A stretch of 64,000 bases of DNA from NCBI GenBank assembly GCA_964649415.1, contig CAZYSK010000025.1, positions 1 through 64,000 on the forward strand, read 5' to 3'. Origin of the DNA: CAZYSK01 sp964649415 (GTDB lineage Bacteria > Chloroflexota > Anaerolineae > B4-G1). The notes under the pieces are model-generated. The model ran no database searches and had not been told where the DNA came from. It was given only the letters and a program-made list of their open reading frames with translations. A program made the position numbers and the translations under genes. Below, piece by piece: positions 57,489-64,000 of this stretch; positions within the stretch are counted from its first letter, which is position 1, and every line of letters begins with the position of its first letter.

Positions 57489-60400
57489 ATGATGAATGAG
57501 AACGGGCAACAGCGATTGACGTTGCGCCTATTGGGGGAACCGTCCATCCTTTACCGAGGCACGTCCCTCGCTGGGCTCCTGGCGCAGAAAGAGCAGGCCC
57601 TCCTCGTGTACCTGGTCTGCCAGGCTGAGCAGCGTTTCTCTCGCGAACACCTGTCCACGCTCCTCTGGGGAGATGTGCCCCAGTCCCGGGCGCGCTACAA
57701 TCTCCGTCGCGCGCTGTGGCACCTTCGCCGGGCCTTTGACGAGACTGACCTCTCCCCTGACGATTGTCTGGTCGTTGAGGGCTCCTGGGTCTCTGTCCCC
57801 TCGTCCGCGCCCTGCTGGGCGGACGTCCACGATTTCGAACAAGTACTTCACACCTGCTTCCAGGACCCACAATCGCGCTTCTCTGTCGCTTCCGAAGGCA
57901 TCCGCTGCATCCGTCGGGCGCTAGACCTATATCGAGGGGAGTTCTTAGCCGGTTTCTCCGTCTCCCATGCGCCTGGCTTCGAGGAGTGGGTCATCGTTGA
58001 GCGCGAGCGGCTCTTCCTGCTCCTGCTCCGCGCCCTGACCAGCCTCATCCAGGGCTTCATCGCCCGGAACGAGCGAGATGAAGCCATAGCTGCCTGCCAG
58101 CGCCTCCTGGTCCTTGACCCGCTGCAGGAGGACATCCACCGCCTGCTTATGCGCCTCTACTGGGAGACCGGCCAACGAGCCCAGGCTCTCCGTCAGTACA
58201 ATACCTACCACGATCTCCTGCGCCGCGAGTTGAACATTGAGCCCCTGGAGGACACGCAAGAGTTGTACCAGCGCATCCTCCAGCAAGAAGCTGCGCCGAC
58301 AAGTACCGCCTCGTCGCTGGTATTGACCTCGCGTGTCACGCCTCCCGCGCCAGCGCCGGAAGCGCTTGCCCGTCCTCGTCTCTTCTCCCTCCTGGATCGA
58401 GGCCTGACCGTCCGCCTCACCCTTCTCTCCGCCCCACCGGGCTATGGCAAGACCACGCTGTTGGCCCAGTGGTTGGCCGCCCGCTCGGCGGAATACGGCA
58501 CAGACCCACCGCGAGGGAAACGCGCCAGGGAACCGCTATTCGCGTGGTACCAGGTGAGTGAGGCAGACAACGCACCGCTTGGCCTCGTGGAAGGCATGGC
58601 TGCGTCAGTAGATCAATTGCATCTAGAAGCAGCTTCGTCCCTACAGACGCAAGTCCACGACGTCACCGCCTTGCAGAGGGATCCCCGACAGGCAGCGGGA
58701 CTCCTGCTACGTGCCGTGGCGGCGCTGGACCCAACGCCGTTCCTGATAATCCTCGATGACGTCGAACATCTGACGGATCCCGATAGCCAGGAGGTGCTCC
58801 AGTACATCGTGGAGCATCTTCCGGCCAACGGTCATCTCTACCTTCTGACGCGGGTAGCGCCGCCGCTGCCGCTGCCCCGTCTGCGCGTCCGTGGTCAGTT
58901 GCTGGAAATCCGCGCTCCTGAACTCCGCTTCACCGACGAAGAAGCGGCCACGTTCCTCAAGCAAGTCTCGGGTCCGAATCTGAGCCGCACCGAGATCGCC
59001 GAATTGACTTCACGTGCCGAGGGATGGGCCGCCCCGCTATGGCTGGCCTCCAGCGCTCTCGGTCGCTTCGCTGCCAGCCTGGACGATGTATGGGAAGGCG
59101 TGTTTGCCTATCTGCGGGAGGAGGTACTGGCCCTCCAGCCGCCCGAGATACGCGACTTGCTCCTGCGCAGTGCCGTGTTGGACCGGCTGAGCCCCAGTTT
59201 GTGCCAGGCCATCTTGGATGTGCCCAAGGATTCGGATAGCCCGGGCGAGTGGCTGGCCGAATTGGAGCGGCGCAATCTATTCCTCCGGCGCGTACCCCTC
59301 CAACCCCAGTCCGCGGAACCGCAGTATACGTACCATCCCCTCTTCCTGACATTCCTGCGGGCGGAATTGCCCTCGTATCTTTCCAATGGCGAAGTCGAGG
59401 CCCTGCATCGCCGGGCTATGGCGGTGTGGGAACAGCAAGGCGACCTGGAACAAGCCTTGTTCCACTGCTTCAAGACCGGCGATCAACCGGGCATCGCGCG
59501 TCTGTTTGAACAGATCGCACCTGCCTACCTGCACCAGGGACGATTGGAGCCCCTGGCACGCTGGCTGGACCAGTTAGGCCCGGCCGTGCAGGATCAGCAT
59601 CCACAGCTCACACTGCACGCGGGGCGAATCCGTCAGGCAGAGGGGCGGGTGGAGGAAGCCCGCCAGCTCTACCAGCGCGCAGCGCTTGGCTTCGAGGTCT
59701 CCCAGGATCGCGCGTCCCAGGGCGATAGCTTGCTCGCCCTGGCCGAATTGGAACTTCTGCGTGGTCGCTACGCCGAGGGAATCCAGTTGGGAGAGCGGGC
59801 GATTGATTGCTGGGACGAGGCGGACATACGGCGGCGTGCGTCCGCGCTGCGGGCCGTAGGCCATATGCAGGCCAGCAAGGGCAATCTGCCCGATGCTGAA
59901 GCGATCCTGGGAGAGGCCGAAGGCCTGATCCTCGAGCGCGGTCATCCCTTGCTTGCCTTCCAGGTGTTGCGCACCCGTGCGTGGGTCGCCTACGTCCAGG
60001 GACGCTATCGCCGGGCGATGGCGCTGAACCATCTGGCGGAGCGCGAAGCCGGGCCTGAGGTGTCGCCAGAGATTAGGGCGACCACGTACAATCCTGTACC
60101 CTCTGTACTGCGAGAATGGGGGGAGGCAGAGATCGCGTGGACGGCAACGCAGCAGCGAATCAAGGCGGCCCGCCAGCTTCACCAGCGCCTGGTACTTGCC
60201 CAGGCCCACACCGAACTGGGCAATCTCTACCTGGATCAAGCCAGGGTCGCCGAGGCAGAGACGGCCTTCCGCCATGCCGTTGCCGAGGCCAAGGCAGCCG
60301 GGGGCGATGGCCTTCATCGCCTGTGTGGCGAGGTTCATCTGGTATACGCCTGTGTGCTGCAGGACCACGGCGCGGAAGCCGGTGAACTGGCCGAGGCCGC

Positions 60401-61016
60401 ACTTCACCGTTGCGAGTCGCGGGGCGCCGACCTCCTGGATTTGGCCATCGCGCAGACGGCGGTCGCACTGGCCCACACCTGTGACCCCGATTCGGCCCAG
60501 GCCTTTCGACAGTCGATCGAGGCATATCGCACGTACCGCCGGTTGGGTGTCATGTACGGCGCGTTCGTGTCGGGCACGCTGGCCAGTCTGACTGCCCTGC
60601 GAGCGAAGCACCGGCGGCAGGCGCGGCGCTACCTGGCCGAGGCACTGGCCCTGGCCGCCGCCGAGGGCTACCTCCAGACCATCGTTGCCTCTCGCCAGTT
60701 GTTGTTGCCCTTGTTGCTCTTTGGGCTAGGCGAGGGGATAGAGGTCCGCTTCATCGGGCGAGCGCTGGCCCGCATGGAGCCCGAGGTGCTGGCGGACGTT
60801 GAGCGTATGACCCGGGCCGCCGAACCTGCTGTCCGCCAGCGCGCGGCTGTCGTGCTGGCAGTCATCGGGGCTGAAAGGAGAGCAGCCAGGACCGCCGCCC
60901 CAGACACCGCGCTTGCGGCGTTGGAGCGACTGGTCCGCGACCCTGATCCAACCGTGCGTGCCGCGGCCGCGCATGCCCGCCGCAGCTTGCGCCTGCGCTC
61001 CCGCACACGCCCCTAG
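57489..61016 (+). CDS. SARP/MalT-like multidomain regulator (BTAD-AAA-TPR-HEAT)
   Basis: 1,175 aa. N-terminal winged helix (residues ~7-100: FSREHLSTLLWGDVPQSRAR) plus bacterial transcriptional activation domain (TPR-like, ~105-250, QEDIHRLLMRLYWETGQRAQ). The AAA/NB-ARC part follows with Walker A LLSAPPGYGKTTLLAQW near residue 318 and FLIILDDVEHL near 420. Then TPR repeats ~640-1060 and C-terminal HEAT-like repeats (PEVLADVERMTRAAEPAVRQ, RDPDPTVRAAAAHARRSL). There is no C-terminal LuxR helix; DNA binding would be N-terminal. Probably a signal-responsive activator; effector unknown. Terminator at 61051. Confidence 0.88.
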   Translation: MMNENGQQRLTLRLLGEPSILYRGTSLAGLLAQKEQALLVYLVCQAEQRFSREHLSTLLWGDVPQSRARYNLRRALWHLRRAFDETDLSPDDCLVVEGSWVSVPSSAPCWADVHDFEQVLHTCFQDPQSRFSVASEGIRCIRRALDLYRGEFLAGFSVSHAPGFEEWVIVERERLFLLLLRALTSLIQGFIARNERDEAIAACQRLLVLDPLQEDIHRLLMRLYWETGQRAQALRQYNTYHDLLRRELNIEPLEDTQELYQRILQQEAAPTSTASSLVLTSRVTPPAPAPEALARPRLFSLLDRGLTVRLTLLSAPPGYGKTTLLAQWLAARSAEYGTDPPRGKRAREPLFAWYQVSEADNAPLGLVEGMAASVDQLHLEAASSLQTQVHDVTALQRDPRQAAGLLLRAVAALDPTPFLIILDDVEHLTDPDSQEVLQYIVEHLPANGHLYLLTRVAPPLPLPRLRVRGQLLEIRAPELRFTDEEAATFLKQVSGPNLSRTEIAELTSRAEGWAAPLWLASSALGRFAASLDDVWEGVFAYLREEVLALQPPEIRDLLLRSAVLDRLSPSLCQAILDVPKDSDSPGEWLAELERRNLFLRRVPLQPQSAEPQYTYHPLFLTFLRAELPSYLSNGEVEALHRRAMAVWEQQGDLEQALFHCFKTGDQPGIARLFEQIAPAYLHQGRLEPLARWLDQLGPAVQDQHPQLTLHAGRIRQAEGRVEEARQLYQRAALGFEVSQDRASQGDSLLALAELELLRGRYAEGIQLGERAIDCWDEADIRRRASALRAVGHMQASKGNLPDAEAILGEAEGLILERGHPLLAFQVLRTRAWVAYVQGRYRRAMALNHLAEREAGPEVSPEIRATTYNPVPSVLREWGEAEIAWTATQQRIKAARQLHQRLVLAQAHTELGNLYLDQARVAEAETAFRHAVAEAKAAGGDGLHRLCGEVHLVYACVLQDHGAEAGELAEAALHRCESRGADLLDLAIAQTAVALAHTCDPDSAQAFRQSIEAYRTYRRLGVMYGAFVSGTLASLTALRAKHRRQARRYLAEALALAAAEGYLQTIVASRQLLLPLLLFGLGEGIEVRFIGRALARMEPEVLADVERMTRAAEPAVRQRAAVVLAVIGAERRAARTAAPDTALAALERLVRDPDPTVRAAAAHARRSLRLRSRTRP

Positions 61017-61050
61017 ATCCCAGACGTCAGGCGCTGGCGACCGGCAACTG

Positions 61051-61077
61051 AAGCACCGGGAGGAGATCCCGGTGCTT
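61051..61077 (+). terminator. Rho-independent terminator after the SARP-like gene
   Basis: Stem AAGCACCGGGA/TCCCGGTGCTT (11 bp), loop GGAGA, followed by GTGCTTTCTCTC, a pyrimidine-rich but interrupted T tract. It starts 34 nt after the stop. The rest of the 321-bp gap to the next gene holds two TTGACA-like words (61216, 61228) but no good -10. Confidence 0.7.
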
Positions 61078-61337
61078 GTGCTTTCTCTCGCTTGCGCGAC
61101 CTCCCCGAGACCGCCCGCTGCTCCTCGTCGGCGGTTTGCCACAGCTACGCAAACTTGTCCCCCAAGACACGGGATTTGCAACGCCTAGTCCACAACTGGC
61201 CCACATTCCGACCATTTGACACGCCGCTTGACACGTTCGGAGAAACGGTATGTGAAATGGCGTACTGCTAGCATGACGACGATTCCGGCCACTGTAGCGC
61301 CTCGCAACGGTGTGCCACGACGAGAGAAAGGCAGCAA

Positions 61338-63311
61338 ATGGGTCGCAGAAATCATCTGGTGAAATTAGTGGGTAGCATGAGCCTCGCGGCCCTGCTGTTC
61401 GTCGGCGCTCTAGCCCAGCCCGGTCACGCCAAGGCTGCCCAGGGATTGGAACGAGCCACGCCTTCTGGCTCCGCCACGAGCCGGGCGCTCGTCCTCCTGA
61501 CACCAGACGCAGACGTTGATGCAGTCGCCGCTGCGATCGAGCAGGCCGGTGCTCACGTGACCCACATCTTCCCGCCATCCGCGCTCATCGCCGAGATGCC
61601 CTCCGGGAAATCGTCCCCGGCCGGGGTCCTCGCGATCTACCGAGACGCGGTGAGTGAATCGGACCTGGCCGAGCTGACCGACGATGCCCGTCGCGCCGCA
61701 CAAGTCTGGAATGCCCTCCTGACCCCCGAGCCCCCTGTCGCCACCGGGGAGAGCCTGGACACACTCGAAGCCGAGTTGGTGGGCGATGCGATGGTTGCCC
61801 CCGCCCCCCAGACGATGCAGACCCTCGACAGCGATCTGACCCCCGGCTACACCGAGACCAGCGAATACATGATCGGGCGCGTGGCAGTGGGAATCGTGCT
61901 GCCCGAGAGCGACGGCAGTGTGGACGACTCCGCCGAAGACTGGAGCGAGGACGAGCGGGCACTGGTGCTGAGCGAGATCACCGCTGCGCTCGACTGGTGG
62001 GCCAGGATTGAACCCAATGCCCACCTCACCTTCGTTTACGATGATGGGACCGCCGCCCCCGTCCCCACGAGCTACGAGCCGATCACCCGGCGCTACAGTG
62101 ACCAGTCCCTGTGGATCACCGAGGTGATGGACGGTATGGGCTACACCGGCTACTCTTACTTCGACCAGGTGCGCCGCTACAACAACACAATGCGCGACAG
62201 ATACGACACGGATTGGGCCTTTACCATCTTCATCGTGGATAGCTCGAACGACAGCGACAACCGCTTCTCTGACGGCTACTTCGCCTACGCCTATCTCGGC
62301 GGGCCGTTCTGCGTGCTGACCTACGGCAACAACGGTTATGGCGCTCACAACATGGACGCCGTCGCCGCCCACGAGATGGGCCACATCTTCTGGGCACTTG
62401 ACCAATACTACTCCGCCCACCAGCCCTGCACCCGTAGCTCAGGCTACCTGGGCGTAGAGAATCAGAACAGCCAGTACGGCGGCTGTACCCTGGACGAGCC
62501 CAGCATCATGCGCGGCCAGACGTGGCCCTTCCGCGACAGCGCCGTTGACCAGTATGCCCGCGGCCAGATCGGCTGGCGCGACTCCGATGGTGACGGCATC
62601 CTCGACCCCGTGGACACCACGTTGAGTGTCACCAGATCCGATCACGAAGCCGATGTCGAACGCCCGAACATCCTGACCTTCACCGGCTCTGTGCAGGATG
62701 CTCCCTACCCCTCACCGATACGCCGTAGCACCATCATCAACACGATCCAGCAGGTCCAATATCGGGTGGCAGGCGGCGAGTGGCTGGATGCCGAACCGAC
62801 AGACGGAGCTTTTGATACCTACGCTGAAAACTTCACCTTCACCACGCCCCCCCTGCCCACCGGCGAACTGGACGTCGAACTGCGCGTGCTGGACTCGGCG
62901 GACAACGAACTAATCCAGTCTGTCGCGACCGTGTCGGTCGTCGACCCAGTGGACGCCATCCTCAACACGACGTTGACGCGGCTGGCACCCCAGGACTCCA
63001 GCGAACAACCGAGCGAATTCAATTACAACGGCCAGAGCACCTCGGCGACCAGCCACATCAGCGCCGTCTACTTCCGCATCGACGGGGGTGACTGGCAAGC
63101 CGTCGCCGCCGCCGACGGCGCGTTCGACGAGCCTCAGGAGGAATTCACCTTCGTCGTCGACATATCGGCTCTGGCCCCCGGCACTCACCAGATCGAGGCC
63201 AGCTCGCGAGATGGCGAGGGGAACGTCGAGACGTCTCCCGCCAGCGACTCCTTCGTCGTCGAGCCGCGCTTCCAATACGTCTTTCTCCCCTTTGTAACTA
63301 TCGGCGACTAG
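61338..63311 (+). CDS. Secreted zinc metalloprotease-like protein
   Basis: 657 aa with a signal peptide (~1-33, cleavage near GHAKAAQ). Zinc site AVAAHEMGHIFWALDQYY: His345, Glu346, His349 and, at the metzincin third-ligand position, Asp355 instead of His. This is the HExxHxxxxxD arrangement known from snapalysins. A Met-turn candidate is PSIMRG (Met391). Residues ~415-640 form two Ig-like beta domains. The tail FQYVFLPFVTIGD resembles the FLPLV tail of the giant surface protein. An N-terminal ~150-residue pro-region is likely. Substrate unknown. Confidence 0.82.
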   Translation: MGRRNHLVKLVGSMSLAALLFVGALAQPGHAKAAQGLERATPSGSATSRALVLLTPDADVDAVAAAIEQAGAHVTHIFPPSALIAEMPSGKSSPAGVLAIYRDAVSESDLAELTDDARRAAQVWNALLTPEPPVATGESLDTLEAELVGDAMVAPAPQTMQTLDSDLTPGYTETSEYMIGRVAVGIVLPESDGSVDDSAEDWSEDERALVLSEITAALDWWARIEPNAHLTFVYDDGTAAPVPTSYEPITRRYSDQSLWITEVMDGMGYTGYSYFDQVRRYNNTMRDRYDTDWAFTIFIVDSSNDSDNRFSDGYFAYAYLGGPFCVLTYGNNGYGAHNMDAVAAHEMGHIFWALDQYYSAHQPCTRSSGYLGVENQNSQYGGCTLDEPSIMRGQTWPFRDSAVDQYARGQIGWRDSDGDGILDPVDTTLSVTRSDHEADVERPNILTFTGSVQDAPYPSPIRRSTIINTIQQVQYRVAGGEWLDAEPTDGAFDTYAENFTFTTPPLPTGELDVELRVLDSADNELIQSVATVSVVDPVDAILNTTLTRLAPQDSSEQPSEFNYNGQSTSATSHISAVYFRIDGGDWQAVAAADGAFDEPQEEFTFVVDISALAPGTHQIEASSRDGEGNVETSPASDSFVVEPRFQYVFLPFVTIGD

Positions 63312-63383
63312 GCCGGCCAAACCCGCGTTCCGCACTTTGCCGTGCAGACCGACGCCCGACATTTGACCTTTCGGGTTCTCCGC

Positions 63384-63412
63384 TTGCGCACCCATCAGAC
63401 CTGCGGTACAAT
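63384..63412 (+). promoter_or_regulatory. Promoter of the OYE-like gene
   Basis: TTGCGC at 63384-63389, 17-nt spacer, TACAAT at 63407-63412. The leader to the ATG at 63508 would be about 88 nt. Confidence 0.55.
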
Positions 63413-63507
63413 ACGTGACGGCAATGACAAGCGGTTTCCTCCATCGCATACGGGTCTGCGAACGAGCATAGGCAACGACGAGCGGCTCCACGGAAGACAC
63501 ACAGACA

Positions 63508-64000
63508 ATGGACACAATCTCAGACTCTCCCGCAGGTTCTACCTCTCTCCTGGAGACCCCTACCCAGATCGGTCCCATGACGCTCGCGAATCGGACCGTC
63601 CGCTCGGCCACGCACGAAAGCCTGGCCGAAGACGGTGAGGTGAGCGACAGGCTTGTCACCGTGCTCACCCGCCTGGCCCGGGGCCAGGTGGGCATGATCG
63701 TCACCGGTGCGGCAGCGGTCGCCCAGGAGGGGCGCATCTCTCCGACCCAGCTTGCTCTGTGGGATGATCGCTTCGTGCACGGGCTGGCCCGGCTGGTCAG
63801 AGAGATCCACATGGCCGGCGACGCTCGTCTCATCGTCCAGATCTCCCACGCCGGCCCTCATGCGCGGGGGACCGTCGAGCCCCTGGCCCCCTCACTGGTG
63901 CAGACCCTGGCGCTGCAGGCCCGCCCACGCGCGCTCACCGAACGGGAAGTCGAGCGCATCCTGGAGGCGTACGCCGAGGCAGCACGCCGCGCCCAGAAGG
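63508..64000 (+). CDS. Old Yellow Enzyme-family NADH:flavin oxidoreductase, 5' part
   Basis: The frame opens at ATG 63508 and is open to the window edge (164 residues). TPTQIGPMTLANRTVRSATH is the FMN-binding start of OYE-like enzymes. VGMIVTGAAAV, LIVQISHAGPHA (HxGR-type loop with His-Ala-Gly-Pro here) and LTEREVERILEAYAEAARRA are classical. Enzymes of this family reduce enoates or, with extra Fe-S/FAD domains, act as 2,4-dienoyl-CoA reductases. The C-terminal part is outside, so the type is open. No ribosome site of note. Confidence 0.9.
   Translation, partial: MDTISDSPAGSTSLLETPTQIGPMTLANRTVRSATHESLAEDGEVSDRLVTVLTRLARGQVGMIVTGAAAVAQEGRISPTQLALWDDRFVHGLARLVREIHMAGDARLIVQISHAGPHARGTVEPLAPSLVQTLALQARPRALTEREVERILEAYAEAARRAQK

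Overview
The window is high-GC bacterial DNA with densely packed genes on both strands. Several traits suggest a Chloroflexota (Anaerolineae-like) anaerobe, possibly from an assembled environmental genome: DUF11-rich giant secreted proteins ending in an F-L-P-[LF]-V tail, lipoproteins with Pro/Thr-rich stalks and beta-propellers, a SARP/MalT-type regulator with TPR repeats, a KorDABC-type 2-oxoacid:ferredoxin oxidoreductase, and many short palindromic repeats. The taxon is inferred; no rRNA, tRNA or marker phylogeny was available. A 100-N assembly gap lies at 16709-16808.

Layout. 1-8 kb: 5' end of a thiolase (-), a HIT nucleotide hydrolase/transferase (-), biotin ligase, a flavodoxin-like protein, an MFS carrier, a trans-sulfuration PLP enzyme, then CorA and MscS (both -). 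8.3-12.4 kb: a minus-strand set of OmpR-type response regulator, triple-PDZ membrane protein and histidine kinase. 12.6-13.5 kb: a Phd/PIN toxin-antitoxin pair. 13.7-19.3 kb: a sugar-use cluster with a LacI repressor (promoter and operator visible), fused fragments of two lost genes, a GH4 6-phospho-glycosidase, a BadF/NAGK-type kinase and a DegT-type aminotransferase. 19.5-24 kb: a DUF4129 / MoxR / DUF58 operon. 24.2-29.8 kb: GH4 alpha-galactosidase, XdhC, a membrane-anchored phosphotransferase-fold protein resembling ternary-complex-associated domains, and a convergent STAND-like ATPase with a winged helix. 30-35.3 kb: DUF6585, a WD40 lipoprotein, HEPN/MNT toxin-antitoxin, a GPH sugar transporter, an RHH/HNH pair. 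35.5-45.2 kb: a 1,582-aa DUF11/PKD surface protein, a TolB-like lipoprotein and a secreted papain-like protein. 45.3-50 kb: MalQ, an FGGY kinase, MscL and an RpiR regulator. 50.2-54.2 kb: a P-type cation ATPase and RsgA. 54.5-57.4 kb: KorDABC. 57.5-64 kb: a 1,175-aa SARP/MalT-like regulator, a secreted zincin and the 5' part of an Old Yellow Enzyme relative.

The most unusual signal is a set of short palindromic repeat families. Some copies sit between genes, and several lie inside open reading frames without breaking them. The clearest is a 36-nt (12-codon) element whose core has arms GCGCCAT/ATGGCGC. It is inserted in the HAMP domain and again between the DHp and ATPase domains of the histidine kinase, twice in the neighbouring PDZ protein, and three times in tandem in the STAND ATPase. 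It is read in different frames and on both strands. One PDZ copy has an uninterrupted equivalent in the same protein, which gives an internal before/after comparison. Other families interrupt xdhC, the GH4 glycosidase and birA in frame. This resembles in principle the protein-coding palindromic elements known from Rickettsia, but the sequences here are different.

The metabolic picture is oligosaccharide use (two GH4 enzymes, MalQ, FGGY and BadF-type kinases, GPH/MFS carriers, LacI and RpiR regulators) with ferredoxin-linked 2-oxoacid oxidation. Around it lie mechanosensitive channels, extracellular propeller or protease proteins and two toxin-antitoxin modules. No CRISPR array, phage, transposase, tRNA or rRNA was recognised.
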